A DNA stretch of 64,000 bases from assembly GCF_023703415.1 (NCBI RefSeq), contig NZ_JAGMTU010000001.1:496001-560000 (forward strand). The letters are read 5' to 3'. Under the pieces are notes generated by a model, which saw only the letters and a list, made by a program, of their open reading frames with translations, had not been told where the DNA came from and searched no databases. This document shows positions 19,894 to 27,943 of this stretch, in pieces. The stretch is from Microbacterium sp. USTB-Y (lineage in GTDB: Bacteria > Actinomycetota > Actinomycetes > Actinomycetales > Microbacteriaceae). Numbering within the stretch: position 1 is the first letter of the stretch; the number at the start of each line of letters is the position of its first letter. The position numbers and the translations under genes are program-made.

Positions 19894-21140
19894 TAGACGA
19901 GCGCCTCCGCCCGCGTGCGGTCGTCGAGCACCTCGCGAATCAGCTCCTGCTCCTGCGGGCTCGCCCCGGCGCCGCCGCGCACATGGGCGAGGAAGCCGTC
20001 GATGCGCTCCTCGTCGGTCGCCGCGGTGCGCAGCCGTTCGGTGTAGGAGCGCTCCTCGACCGCGGCCGTGCGCAGGGGCTCGTGCTGCACGAGCGCGCAG
20101 AACGGGAACCTCTCGCGCAGGCGGCGCATGGGCTCGGTCTGCGGCAGGTCGTCGGTGTAGACCGCGCACACCCAGTCGTCGGCGTGCGCCGCGACGTTCT
20201 CCGGCGAGAGGATGTCCGCGAAGGATCCGGTCAGCGTCACGAGCCGGCGCGGCACGGGCAGCTCCAGCCATCGCGCGTCAACGGCGCCGTCCGCCGCGAG
20301 CTCGATGAGCCACGAGCCGCGGGGCTTGTGCTGCTCGCCGAAGCTGTAGTGCAGGGGCGCCCCGGCGTACCGCACCCGATCGGTGAGCGCCTGCCGCCCG
20401 TGGATGTGCCCGAGCGCCACGTAGTCGACGCCCTCGAACAGCGACACCGGCACCATGTCGATGCCGCCCTGGCGGATCTCGCGTTCGAGCCCCGTGGTCG
20501 CGTCGACACCGGCGGCGAAGCAGTGCGCGATCACGACCGCGCGGCCGGGGTGCTCCGCCATCCCGGCGCGCACGAGGCCCATCGCGCGCGCGAGCGTCTG
20601 CGCCTGCGTGCGCAGCGGCCGCCCGTCGTCCTCGGTCGCGCCGGCAGGCTGCGGCGACGCGGGCTTCTGAAGGGCGGGCTTCTGGAAGGCGGGCTTCTGG
20701 AAGGCGGGCTTCTGGAAGGCGGCATGCTGTCGGACGATCGCGGGCTCGAGGTACGGGATGCCGAAGAACCGCACGGGTCCGTCCGCGTCCTCGATCGTGA
20801 TCGGCTCGCCGATGCCGGTCGGATCCGTGACGACATGGATCCCCTCGCGCAGCAGTCGCGCCTGGAAGCCCAGCCGGGCCGCGGAGTCGTGGTTGCCGCT
20901 GGTCACGATCACCCGCGCGCCCGTGGCGTGCAGGGCGACGAGCGTATCGGTGAGCAGCGTGTAGGCGGGGGCGGACGGGGTCGCCGAGTCGAACACGTCG
21001 CCGGCGACGACGACCACGTCGACGTCGTTCTCCCGCACCTGCGCGACCAGCGCGGCGAGCACCTCGGCGAGCGCTTCCAGGGTGGCGTGCCCGTGGAAGG
21101 TCCGGCCGATGTGCCAGTCCGAGGTGTGCAGGATCTTCAT
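19893..21140 (-). CDS. sbcD: Exonuclease subunit SbcD (Mre11-like phosphoesterase)
   Basis: A 415-aa metallophosphoesterase with all five motifs: DWHIGRTFHG, VVAGDVFDS, VTSGNHDS, VIAHCFAAG and ALGHIHGRQ. It is the nuclease partner of SbcC, the next gene, which it overlaps by one base. The start is set at MKILHTSDWHIG (ATG 21140) because homologues begin there and TAGCGT lies 7 nt upstream; an ATG 30 nt earlier would precede that box. Oddity: between the third and fourth motifs, near residue 140, four in-frame 15-bp repeats encode Gln-Lys-Pro-Ala-Phe/Leu units that are not part of the fold. Confidence 0.95.
   Translation of the reverse strand: MKILHTSDWHIGRTFHGHATLEALAEVLAALVAQVRENDVDVVVVAGDVFDSATPSAPAYTLLTDTLVALHATGARVIVTSGNHDSAARLGFQARLLREGIHVVTDPTGIGEPITIEDADGPVRFFGIPYLEPAIVRQHAAFQKPAFQKPAFQKPALQKPASPQPAGATEDDGRPLRTQAQTLARAMGLVRAGMAEHPGRAVVIAHCFAAGVDATTGLEREIRQGGIDMVPVSLFEGVDYVALGHIHGRQALTDRVRYAGAPLHYSFGEQHKPRGSWLIELAADGAVDARWLELPVPRRLVTLTGSFADILSPENVAAHADDWVCAVYTDDLPQTEPMRRLRERFPFCALVQHEPLRTAAVEERSYTERLRTAATDEERIDGFLAHVRGGAGASPQEQELIREVLDDRTRAEALV
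20659..20718. repeat. Four 15-bp in-frame tandem repeats inside sbcD
   Basis: The unit GCGGGCTTCTGGAAG occurs four times; the first copy has one base shifted. It is translated on the minus strand as repeated (F/L)QKPA. It sits in a loop between conserved phosphoesterase motifs, so copy-number change should be tolerated. Confidence 0.85.
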
Positions 21141-21270
21141 GCCCTCAACGCTACGGACGGGGTCCGACATTGCGCCCGAGGCGTGCCGGGAGGCGGCAGC
21201 AGAGCCGCGACGACGGGTCGAAGCCGTCCGCGTAACACAACGTCACACACGCCGCGCGGGGCGATAGGGC

Positions 21271-21579
21271 TCAGCGCACGCGCAGCAGATCGGCCCGCTC
21301 GGGATGCGCGTCGAACCAGTCCGCGACGTACCAGCAGACCGCGTCGATGCGTCGGTCGCCGCGGTGCGCGATGTCGTCGACGGCCCTCGCGACGAGCACC
21401 GCGGCATAGCCGGATCCGCGGAAAGACGGGATCGTGAAGGCCCTCGTCAGCGCCATGGTGCGCCCGTCGTCACGGTAGTCGAGCACGCTCACCAGCACGC
21501 CGTCGCGCGTGAGCGTGTAGCGCGACGCGTCGTCCTCGCGGGTGAGCACGAACCGATCCGAGTCTGAAGAGATCGCCAC
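21271..21579 (-). CDS. Small GNAT-type N-acetyltransferase (YjdJ-like)
   Basis: A 102-aa protein of the short N-acetyltransferase group. It has FVLTREDDASRYTLTRDG, then the acetyl-CoA loop region TIPSFRGSGYAAVLVARAVDDI (an R-x-x-G-x-A-like pattern) and a conserved C-terminal CWYVADWFDAHPE. The acceptor substrate is unknown. The start is a GTG at 21579 with TAGCGT 6 nt upstream and no ribosome site, indicating a leaderless message. It stands alone downstream of the region holding the Cys-rich mini-ORF and upstream of sbcD. Confidence 0.75.
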   Translation of the reverse strand: MAISSDSDRFVLTREDDASRYTLTRDGVLVSVLDYRDDGRTMALTRAFTIPSFRGSGYAAVLVARAVDDIAHRGDRRIDAVCWYVADWFDAHPERADLLRVR

Positions 21580-21618
21580 CGTCCCACGCTAACCGCCGAC
21601 GCGCGGAGGCGGCTCGTT

Positions 21619-21647
21619 TTGACATTGTTGGTCACCGTCGGTAATAA
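21619..21647 (+). promoter_or_regulatory. Near-consensus SigA promoter before the Cys/Met-rich mini-ORF
   Basis: TTGACA, a 17-bp spacer and TAATAA(T), the best -35/-10 match noticed in the window. Transcription should start at about 21654-21656, that is, at the ATG of the mini-ORF. Confidence 0.75.
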
Positions 21648-21655
21648 TCGGCCCC

Positions 21656-21757
21656 ATGACCACCAACGCACGCCCCATGTCCGCCCAGGAGGCGAACGGG
21701 ACGACCGGGATGATGATGCCCGGTTGCGTTGGCATGTGTTGCCGAATGTGTCGCTGA
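21656..21757 (+). CDS. Putative leaderless 33-aa Cys/Met-rich leader peptide
   Basis: ATG at 21656 to TGA at 21755-21757 gives 33 codons ending MMMPGCVGMCCRMCR: four Cys and six Met in the last 15 residues. The start codon coincides with the expected start point of the near-consensus promoter, so it would be translated leaderless. Codons here (TGT, GTT, CGA, GGT) are unusual for this genome. A stem CGAGCAC/GTGCTCG follows 53 nt after the stop, and a winged-helix regulator starts 150 nt downstream. Short leaderless peptides with clustered Cys codons are known in mycobacteria as cysteine-responsive leaders, and Cys/Met-rich peptides can also bind copper. Neither role is shown here. Confidence 0.5.
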   Translation: MTTNARPMSAQEANGTTGMMMPGCVGMCCRMCR

Positions 21758-21809
21758 AGCCACAGAACTCTGTCTGACTCGCTCGTCGTGATCTTCGCGG
21801 GCTGAGTCT

Positions 21810-21831
21810 CGAGCACCCATCCGCGTGCTCG
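21810..21831 (+). promoter_or_regulatory. Hairpin between the mini-ORF and the winged-helix gene
   Basis: CGAGCAC, an 8-nt loop and GTGCTCG form a perfect 7-bp stem followed by TTCCTCC. It could act as an attenuator or an mRNA-stability element in the 150-nt leader. This is a candidate only. Confidence 0.35.
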
Positions 21832-21907
21832 TTCCTCCGGCTCGCCGGTCTCTTCGCAACACTCTCCGAGTCTCCGACCGACTCCTTCCTTTCAAGGACC
21901 CATCATC

Positions 21908-22630
21908 ATGTCGAACACCGCCCTCCTCGAGCGTCCCGTCACCGCCGCCCCCGTCGCCGCCCCGCGTCTGCACGCCGTGCCGCGCACCCAGATCGACGCC
22001 CCGGCCCCCGCGGTCGACGCCCCGCCGGCCCGCTCGCCGCGCGGCTTCGCCCTCTACGTCGGCATCGACGAGCTCAAGGCCGCCACGAACGGCGTGAGCC
22101 TCCCGCTGCTCGTCGACGCGCTGCGCCGCACCCTCGCCGAGCTGGCCCCCGACGCCGAGACCCACGCCACGGTCGCCCTCGCCCCGCAGGGCACCGGCGG
22201 GCGCGACCTCGACGTCGTGCGCCTCGCGCTGCACGAGCCCGGCGCGATCGCCCGCTCCAAGGCGGAGGCCGAGGAGCGCGAGCCGGAGGACGGCGGCGGC
22301 GTCGTCGTCGACATCTCCCGCAAGCGCGTGCTGATCGACGGCGACTCGGCCGCGTTCACGTACAAGGAGTTCGAGCTGCTGCAGTACCTCGTGCTGCGCG
22401 AGGGCTCGACGATCGAGCGCAGCGAGCTCGTCGGCGCGCTGTGGCAGACCTCCGACGAGGAGGCCCCCGGAGAGCGCACCATCGACGTGCACGTGCGCCG
22501 GCTGCGCGCCAAGCTCGGCCGCTACGAGGACATCGTGCGCACCGTCCGCGGCGTCGGCTACCGCTTCGACCGCCACGCCGACGTCGCGATCCGCTACGGC
22601 GTGGGCACCCCCTCCCCCGACCGGTTCTGA
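21908..22630 (+). CDS. Winged-helix transcriptional regulator (OmpR/PhoB C-terminal type, no receiver domain)
   Basis: A 240-aa protein. The first 45 residues are Ala/Pro-rich and disordered. A middle domain (FALYVGIDELKAATNGVSLP to VVRLALHEP) of unknown type follows. Residues about 140-225 form a Trans_reg_C winged helix (FTYKEFELLQYLVLREG, ERTIDVHVRRLRAKLG, VRTVRGVGYRFD). There is no phosphoacceptor receiver, so signalling must be unlike a normal response regulator. AAGGA lies about 10 nt before the ATG. The gene has a long leader with the Cys/Met-rich mini-ORF, suggesting post-initiation control. Its targets are unknown. Confidence 0.8.
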   Translation: MSNTALLERPVTAAPVAAPRLHAVPRTQIDAPAPAVDAPPARSPRGFALYVGIDELKAATNGVSLPLLVDALRRTLAELAPDAETHATVALAPQGTGGRDLDVVRLALHEPGAIARSKAEAEEREPEDGGGVVVDISRKRVLIDGDSAAFTYKEFELLQYLVLREGSTIERSELVGALWQTSDEEAPGERTIDVHVRRLRAKLGRYEDIVRTVRGVGYRFDRHADVAIRYGVGTPSPDRF

Positions 22631-22660
22631 ACCCACCGGTCCCGCGGGATCCCGCCGACC

Positions 22661-22735
22661 GCACGGGATCCTGACGACCGCACGGCTTTTCGACGCAGAG
22701 GTCCGGTGCACTCGGCGACTTCTCGTGCGCTCGAC
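22661..22735. repeat. Interspersed GCACGGCTT element, copy A
   Basis: This stretch aligns over about 50 bp with 29759-29810 (shared GATCCTGnCGA, GCACGGCTT, and a CCGGTGCA/CCGTGCA arm). It contains a GCACGG...CCGGTGC hairpin. It lies between the winged-helix and alkA-like genes. Confidence 0.55.
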
Positions 22736-22814
22736 GGCCCCGGCGCGATCGGCGAACGCCCCGAGGATCCGGATCCTGAGCGCCCCTGTCGGCCGCCGGA
22801 TCTAGGGTGTTCCC

Positions 22815-23762
22815 ATGACCCTCGCCGCGGATCCCGCCCCGCGTGCGTGGACGATGCGGGAGACCTCGTACCGCCCGCGCGCGCCGCTCGATCTGCACGA
22901 GACGGTCGGCATCCTGCGGCGCGGGCCGAAGGACCCCACGGTCGTCCGCGACGGATCCGTGATCTGGCTCGCGCTGCGCACGGCCGCCGGGATCGCCACG
23001 CTCGCGCTGCGACCGGCGTCGGGCGAGGTGCGCGCGAGCGCCTGGGGGCCCGGGGCCGACGCCGCCCTCGACCTCCTGCCCGCACTGTGCGGAGCACTCG
23101 ACGACCCGGACGGGTTCGACCCGTCCGCGCATCCCCTGATCGCCGCGACCGCGCGGCGCAACCCCGGTCTGCGCCTCACGCGCACCGGCGCCGTGTTCGA
23201 CGCGCTCAGCGGCGTGATCCTCGAGCAGAAGGTCACCGGCCTGCAGGCGTACGGCGCCTGGCGCCTGCTCGTCACGCGCTTCGGCGACCCTGCGCCGGGC
23301 CCCGTCCCGCGCCCGATGACGGTCGCCCCCGATGCCGAGGGCTGGCGCCGGATCCCCTCCTGGGCCTGGCATCGCGCGGGCGTGCAGCCGCCGCAGTCCC
23401 GCACCCTCGTGCGGGCGGCCGAGCGCGCGCCCAGCCTCGAACGTGCCGTGCTCGCCGCCGGCGACGGCGCCGCCCGCGACGCCGCGCTGACGAGCCTGCC
23501 CGGGATCGGGCCCTGGACCGCCGCCGAGACCCGGATCCGCGCCCTCGGCGATCCCGACGCCGTGAGCGTGGGCGACTACCACCTCGCCCACGAGGTCGGC
23601 TTCGCGCTCACCGGTCATCGGACCGACGACGACGGCATGCTGGCGCTGCTCGCGCCGTGGGCCGGCCACCGGCAGCGGGTCGTGCGGCTCATCCGTCTGA
23701 GCGGCGCGGCCGAGCCCCGCCGCGGCCCGCGCCTCGCTCCCGAGGACCACCGCACCCGCTGA
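22815..23762 (+). CDS. DNA-3-methyladenine glycosylase II family (AlkA/HhH-GPD)
   Basis: A 315-aa helix-hairpin-helix glycosylase. The N-terminal domain runs to about residue 110. The HhH-GPD domain follows, with GVILEQKVTGLQAYGAWRLL, the hairpin LTSLPGIGPWTAAETRI and the catalytic region DPDAVSVGDYHLAHEVG, whose Asp in GDYH is the expected nucleophile-activating residue. It would remove alkylated purines from DNA in base-excision repair. TAGGGT lies 6 nt before the ATG (leaderless); an internal ATG at residue 14 is less likely. Two further alkylation-repair loci lie in this window (42186 and 54539-56350). Confidence 0.88.
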   Translation: MTLAADPAPRAWTMRETSYRPRAPLDLHETVGILRRGPKDPTVVRDGSVIWLALRTAAGIATLALRPASGEVRASAWGPGADAALDLLPALCGALDDPDGFDPSAHPLIAATARRNPGLRLTRTGAVFDALSGVILEQKVTGLQAYGAWRLLVTRFGDPAPGPVPRPMTVAPDAEGWRRIPSWAWHRAGVQPPQSRTLVRAAERAPSLERAVLAAGDGAARDAALTSLPGIGPWTAAETRIRALGDPDAVSVGDYHLAHEVGFALTGHRTDDDGMLALLAPWAGHRQRVVRLIRLSGAAEPRRGPRLAPEDHRTR

Positions 23763-23813
23763 CCTCGGGCCCGCGTGCCTTCCTGATCCCGCGCTGCGCC
23801 CGTCGCCCGGTCC

Positions 23814-23900
23814 TGCGACGATCGGCACACGCTGTGACGATCAGCGCAGGAGAGCGCCGGATCCGTGTGCCGATCGCGACGAGGTGTGCTGATCGTCGCA
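23814..23900. repeat. 88-bp nested palindromic element, copy 1 (diverged)
   Basis: Two forward and two inverted copies of a TGTGACGATCAGCACA-like unit, beginning TGCGACGATCGGCACAC and ending GTGTGCTGATCGTCGCA. It lies in the convergent gap between the alkA-like gene and the siderophore ABC ATPase. It is more degenerate than the three copies at 42-44.6 kb. Confidence 0.8.
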
Positions 23901-23950
23901 CGCCAGGGAGCGCAGCGGCTGTCGCCCGCTGACCTCGGCGTCAGGACGGC

Positions 23951-24835
23951 TCAGTGCCAGACGGCGAGCGGCCCGTCCGGCCCGTCGATCACGCTGACGG
24001 GGGTCTCGAACACGTCGGTGAGCACGTCGCCGCGCATGATGTCGGCGACAGGGCCGAACGCGACGACCTCGCCGTCCTTCATGGCGCAGATCCGGTCGGC
24101 GTAGCGGGCGGCGAAGTTGATGTCGTGCAGCACCACGACGACGCTCTTGCCGAGCTCGTCCGAGATGCGCTGCAGGTGCCGCATCATGCGCACGGCGTGC
24201 TTCATGTCGAGGTTGTTGAGCGGTTCGTCCAGCAGCACGGTTCCCGTGTCCTGCGCGAGCACCATCGCGACATAGGCGCGCTGCCGCTGCCCTCCGGAGA
24301 GCTCGTCCAGGTAGCGCTTCTCCAGCTCGCCCAGTTCGAGGAAGTCGATCGCCCTGCTCACGACCTCCTCGTCCGCGCGCGTGATCCGACCGCGCGAGTG
24401 CGGGAACCGGCCGAAGCCCACGAGCTGGCGCACGGTGAGCCGGGTGACGAAGTGGTTCTCCTGGCGCAGGATCGACACGACCGTGGCAAGGTCCTTCGAC
24501 CGCGTGGTGCCCACGTCGAAGCCCGAGATCCGGATGGATCCCTCGTCCATCCCGAGCAGCCGCCCGATCATCGTGAGCAGCGTCGACTTCCCGGCGCCGT
24601 TCGGGCCGATCAGCGCGGTCACGCCCCCGGCCGGGATCTCCAGGTCGACCGGGCCGATCGCGACCTCGTCGCCGTAGCGCTTGCGCACCCCCGCGATCGA
24701 GATCCCGGGTCCGGATCCGGACGCGCCGGCGCGCTTCGCATGCTCGCGAGACCGAACCCGCGTCCCGAGACCCACGATCTCATCGTCGGTCTCGGGAGCC
24801 GGATTCGGTCTCGCGGTTCCGTCGGCGGCGTTCAT
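23951..24835 (-). CDS. Iron-siderophore ABC transporter ATP-binding protein
   Basis: A 294-aa ABC ATPase. Walker A is GPNGAGKST (77-85), the signature LSGGQRQRAYVAMVLAQD, Walker B TVLLDEPLNNLD, and the switch His lies in VVLHDINFAARYAD. It energises uptake by the two permeases upstream, as in the YclP/FepC group. The ATG overlaps the permease stop (ATGA), which supports this start. Oddity: the ABC fold begins only near residue 44. Residues about 7-31 are encoded by a 74-bp palindromic DNA element (24743-24816), a translated repeat. Confidence 0.92.
   Translation of the reverse strand: MNAADGTARPNPAPETDDEIVGLGTRVRSREHAKRAGASGSGPGISIAGVRKRYGDEVAIGPVDLEIPAGGVTALIGPNGAGKSTLLTMIGRLLGMDEGSIRISGFDVGTTRSKDLATVVSILRQENHFVTRLTVRQLVGFGRFPHSRGRITRADEEVVSRAIDFLELGELEKRYLDELSGGQRQRAYVAMVLAQDTGTVLLDEPLNNLDMKHAVRMMRHLQRISDELGKSVVVVLHDINFAARYADRICAMKDGEVVAFGPVADIMRGDVLTDVFETPVSVIDGPDGPLAVWH
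24743..24816. repeat. Palindromic element translated within the ABC ATPase N-terminus
   Basis: The left arm (CTCGCGAGACCGAACCCG, then CGTCCCGAGACC) is mirrored by the right arm (GGTCTCGGGAGCCG, then GATTCGGTCTCGCGG) around a 15-bp centre. It lies wholly inside the 5-prime part of the ATPase gene. Confidence 0.75.
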
Positions 24836-25881
24836 AGACGGCCCTTCCTGAGGAGGACGAGCAGGAAGACGGATCCGCCGACCAGCTCGATGATGATGGA
24901 GACGGCTCCCTGCGCCGAGAAGACGTGCTTCAGCACGAAGTACGCGCCGCCCAGCACGACGACGGCGGTGAGCACCGCCACGGGAAGCACGAGCCGGTGG
25001 TCGTGGGTGTCAGCCCATTGGTACGCGAGGGTCGCCACGAGGAAGCCGAGGAACGTCATCGGCCCGACCAGCGCGGTCGAGGTGGCCATCAGCACGGCGA
25101 CGAGGAGCAGCACCCGGAGCTGCTCGCGGCGATGGCCGACGCCCAGGGCGTTGGCGGCGTCGGGGCCCAGCGCCAGCACGTTCAGCCGGCGCGCACGCGT
25201 GAACAGCAGCGTGGACGCGGCGAGGCACAGCGGGATCGCGAGCGGCAGGTAGGACGCGTCGGCGTTCGCCACGCTGCCGAACAGACGGGCGGCGAGCACG
25301 TCGAACTCGCTCGGGGTCAGCAGCCGCTGCATGAACGTCGACACCGCGCCGAGCCCGCCGCCGATCACGATCCCGATCAGCAGCATCACGTGCATGCTCC
25401 CGCGCCGCCCCGAGAGCAGCCATCCGTAGAGCGCGACGGCGAACCCGGTCATCAGCACGACCTGCAGCGCGAACTGCGGGACGCCCTGGAGCGCGGTGAC
25501 CCCGGCCGCGCCGAGGACGAACACGGCCGTGGTCTGCACCGCCGTGTAGAGCGACTCGAAGCCCATGATCGAGGGGGTCACGATGCGGTTGTTCGCCGCC
25601 GTCTGGAACGCCACGGTCGCCGTGGCCTGCGCGATCGCGACCACCAGGATCACCAGCACGCTCGTGACCCGCAGCTGAACGATGCGCCAGAAGCCGGCGG
25701 TGCCGAACGGCACGGGGTTGCCGTGCACGAGCAGCCCGATCAGCGACGCCGCGGCGAGCAGGGTGAGCACGGCGACCACCAGGACGTACCGTCGCCTCGC
25801 CCCCGCGGTCGGGAACGCACCCGACGTGCGCCCTCCCGCCGCTGCGGTTCGCGCCGGGGCGGCGGCCAGCACCTCAGCCAC
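24832..25881 (-). CDS. Iron-siderophore ABC transporter permease (FecCD family), second permease
   Basis: A 349-aa membrane protein with a basic N-terminus and about nine hydrophobic spans starting near residue 32 (YVLVVAVLTLLAAASLIGLLV). FecCD blocks include TPSIMGFESLYTAVQTTAVF, GIVIGGGLGAVSTFMQRL and the coupling region LVGPMTFLGFLVATLAYQ. It forms the heteromeric channel with the other permease, like YclN/YclO for petrobactin. It overlaps the upstream permease gene by 8 bp and the ATPase by 4 bp. Confidence 0.92.
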   Translation of the reverse strand: MAEVLAAAPARTAAAGGRTSGAFPTAGARRRYVLVVAVLTLLAAASLIGLLVHGNPVPFGTAGFWRIVQLRVTSVLVILVVAIAQATATVAFQTAANNRIVTPSIMGFESLYTAVQTTAVFVLGAAGVTALQGVPQFALQVVLMTGFAVALYGWLLSGRRGSMHVMLLIGIVIGGGLGAVSTFMQRLLTPSEFDVLAARLFGSVANADASYLPLAIPLCLAASTLLFTRARRLNVLALGPDAANALGVGHRREQLRVLLLVAVLMATSTALVGPMTFLGFLVATLAYQWADTHDHRLVLPVAVLTAVVVLGGAYFVLKHVFSAQGAVSIIIELVGGSVFLLVLLRKGRL

Positions 25882-26881
25882 GGGGACGCTGCCTCAGGAT
25901 CAGCACGATGAACACCGCGGCTCCGACGAGGCCCAGCACCAGCGACACCGGCACCTCGAACGGCATGATGATCGTGCGTCCGATGAGGTCGCACACGGTG
26001 ACGAGGCCCACGCCCAGCAGGCACACCCAGGGCAGGTTGCTGCGCAGGTCGTCGCCGCGGATCATCGACACCACGTTCGGCACGATGAGTCCCACGAAGG
26101 GCAGGTTGCCGACGACCACGGTCACCATGCCCGTGGTCGCGGCGATGAGCACCGTGCCGAGCAGCACGACCCGGCCGTGGTTCAGGCCGGCGTTCGTCGC
26201 GATCTCCTCACCCAGCCCCGCGAGCGTGAAGCGGTCGGCGACGACGAAGACGACCACCCCGACGACCGCCACGATCCAGAGCAGCTCGTACTGCCCGCGC
26301 AGCACCGACGTGAAGCTGCCGGCGAACCACACCCCGAGCGTCTGCAGCGTGTCGGTCGCGAGAGCGAGATAGGTCGAGACGGATCCGACCACCGCGCCCA
26401 GCATGATCCCGACGATCGGCACGATGAGCGACGAGCGCAGCGACACCCGGCGCAGGAACGCGAAGAACACCAGGGTGCCGGCGAAGGCGCAGAGGACCGC
26501 TCCGAGCATGCGCAGCGGGATGCTCGGATGCGGGACGAGGATCGAGACAGCGAGCAGGCCGAGCCCGGCCCACTCCGTCGTGCCGGTGGTGGTCGGCTCG
26601 ACGAAGCGGTTCTGCGTGAGCATCTGCATCACGAGGCCCGCCATCGCCATCGAGGCGCCCGCGAGCACGAGCGCGGTCGTGCGCGGGATGCGCGTGATCG
26701 CGAACATCTCTGCGCCGTCGGCGGATCCGGTCACGTCGTAGACGCCGACGAACAGCGACAGGACCAGCAGGCCCGCGACGACGACGGCTCCGACGAGCAG
26801 CGCGGGGTCGAAGAGCCGCGCCCGACGGCCGACCGGACGCAGGGTCCGGCCGGCCGTCGCGCGCGGGCGAAGAGTCAGCAT
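25874..26881 (-). CDS. Iron-siderophore ABC transporter permease (FecCD family), first permease
   Basis: A 335-aa protein with about nine spans, the first at about residues 27-50 (LLVGAVVVAGLLVLSLFVGVY). It has typical FecCD motifs: RIPRTTALVLAGASMAMAGL, NRFVEPTTTGTTEWAGLG, IMLGAVVGSVSTYLAL, and the ATPase-contact loop GNLPFVGLIVPNVVSMI. The ATG at 26881 follows the binding-protein gene by 20 bp. An upstream extension of this open frame overlaps the binding-protein gene and is not real. Confidence 0.92.
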   Translation of the reverse strand: MLTLRPRATAGRTLRPVGRRARLFDPALLVGAVVVAGLLVLSLFVGVYDVTGSADGAEMFAITRIPRTTALVLAGASMAMAGLVMQMLTQNRFVEPTTTGTTEWAGLGLLAVSILVPHPSIPLRMLGAVLCAFAGTLVFFAFLRRVSLRSSLIVPIVGIMLGAVVGSVSTYLALATDTLQTLGVWFAGSFTSVLRGQYELLWIVAVVGVVVFVVADRFTLAGLGEEIATNAGLNHGRVVLLGTVLIAATTGMVTVVVGNLPFVGLIVPNVVSMIRGDDLRSNLPWVCLLGVGLVTVCDLIGRTIIMPFEVPVSLVLGLVGAAVFIVLILRQRPRG

Positions 26882-26901
26882 GCGCTTTCTCCTGCGTCGG
26901 G

Positions 26902-27894
26902 TCAGCTCTTCTTCGCGCTCTTCTCCAGAGCGTCGGCGAAGGAGTTCAGGAACGTCGTGTACGTCTGGATGCCCTCGTTGAGGTAGGTGTCGGTGGGCAT
27001 GTAGACGACGTGCTTCTGCTGGATCGCGGTGACCGAGGCGAGCGCCTGGTTCTTCTCCAGGATGTCGGCGGCCTGCACGTAGGAGGGGTCGTCCTTCGCG
27101 AACACCGCGTCGCGGTCCATCACGAGGATCCAGGACGGGTTCGACGCGGCGATCGCCTCGACCGAGATGTCGTCGCCCTTGTGGTTGTCGTCCGCGCCCT
27201 CCACCTGCAGGGCGGGCTTGAGACCGAGGATGTCGAACACCGGGCCGAGGGTGCGGCCGACGGTCGGCGCGAGGTAGCCGATCTTGCCGCCCGAGGTGGT
27301 GACCGCCATCACGCCGGATCCGTCGTAGGCCTTCTTGGCGCGCTCCGCGGCCGCCTCGAAGTCGGAGACCAGCTTCTTCGCCTCCTTCTGCTTGCCGAAG
27401 ACCTCGCCCAGCACCGTCACCTGACGCTTCAGCTCTGCGTCGAACGGCTTGCCGTCGCGCGGGTCGAGCTCGAGGATCGTCGCATCGGGGACAAGGGCGG
27501 CGAGCTTGTCGTGGTGCTGGGTGAAGCGCTGCCCGTTGACGATGACGTCCGGCGCCACGGCGACGACCGCCTCGAGGTCGGGCTCCATGTGGGTGCCGAG
27601 GTCGACGATGCTCTTGTCCTTGACGTAGGAGACCGTCTCCGGCATGAGGGACACCGCCGCGGCGGTGACCGGGATGCCCCAGTCCGCGAGCGTCTGGAAC
27701 GTGCGGTTGTCGGTGGCGACGACCGACGCCGGCGGCGTGGCGATCGTGTGCTTCCCGTTGTTGTCCTCGACGGTCACGGTGCTCGCCTTCGCGCTCTCCG
27801 TGGGCGCGGAAGCGGGGCCGGAGGCGCAGCCGGCTAGGGCGACGACGGCGGCGAGGCCGAGCGCGGTGGCGGTGAGGATCCGAGGCACGGACAT
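26902..27894 (-). CDS. Iron-siderophore ABC transporter substrate-binding lipoprotein
   Basis: A 330-aa cluster A periplasmic-type binding protein anchored as a lipoprotein. The signal peptide ends in the lipobox LAGC, with the modified Cys near residue 23. The two lobes carry VATDNRTFQTLADWGIPV, EPDLEAVVAVAPDVIVNG and ASNPSWILVMDRDAVF. It resembles the YclQ (petrobactin) and FatB groups; the siderophore is not known. GGAG lies before the ATG. It is first in the binding protein-permease-permease-ATPase operon, with an IdeR-like box about 50 bp upstream, so it should be derepressed in low iron. Confidence 0.92.
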   Translation of the reverse strand: MSVPRILTATALGLAAVVALAGCASGPASAPTESAKASTVTVEDNNGKHTIATPPASVVATDNRTFQTLADWGIPVTAAAVSLMPETVSYVKDKSIVDLGTHMEPDLEAVVAVAPDVIVNGQRFTQHHDKLAALVPDATILELDPRDGKPFDAELKRQVTVLGEVFGKQKEAKKLVSDFEAAAERAKKAYDGSGVMAVTTSGGKIGYLAPTVGRTLGPVFDILGLKPALQVEGADDNHKGDDISVEAIAASNPSWILVMDRDAVFAKDDPSYVQAADILEKNQALASVTAIQQKHVVYMPTDTYLNEGIQTYTTFLNSFADALEKSAKKS

Positions 27895-27943
27895 GGAGAT
27901 GCTCCTGTTCTGCGGGATGTGCTGTGTGAATGACCCGGGGAGA

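Noticed and set aside
19894..20271. N-terminal extension of SbcC
   Set aside because: It lies within sbcD and lacks SMC similarity; the GTG at 19893 overlaps the sbcD stop by one base and begins the conserved VQLHRLEIEGFGPF segment.
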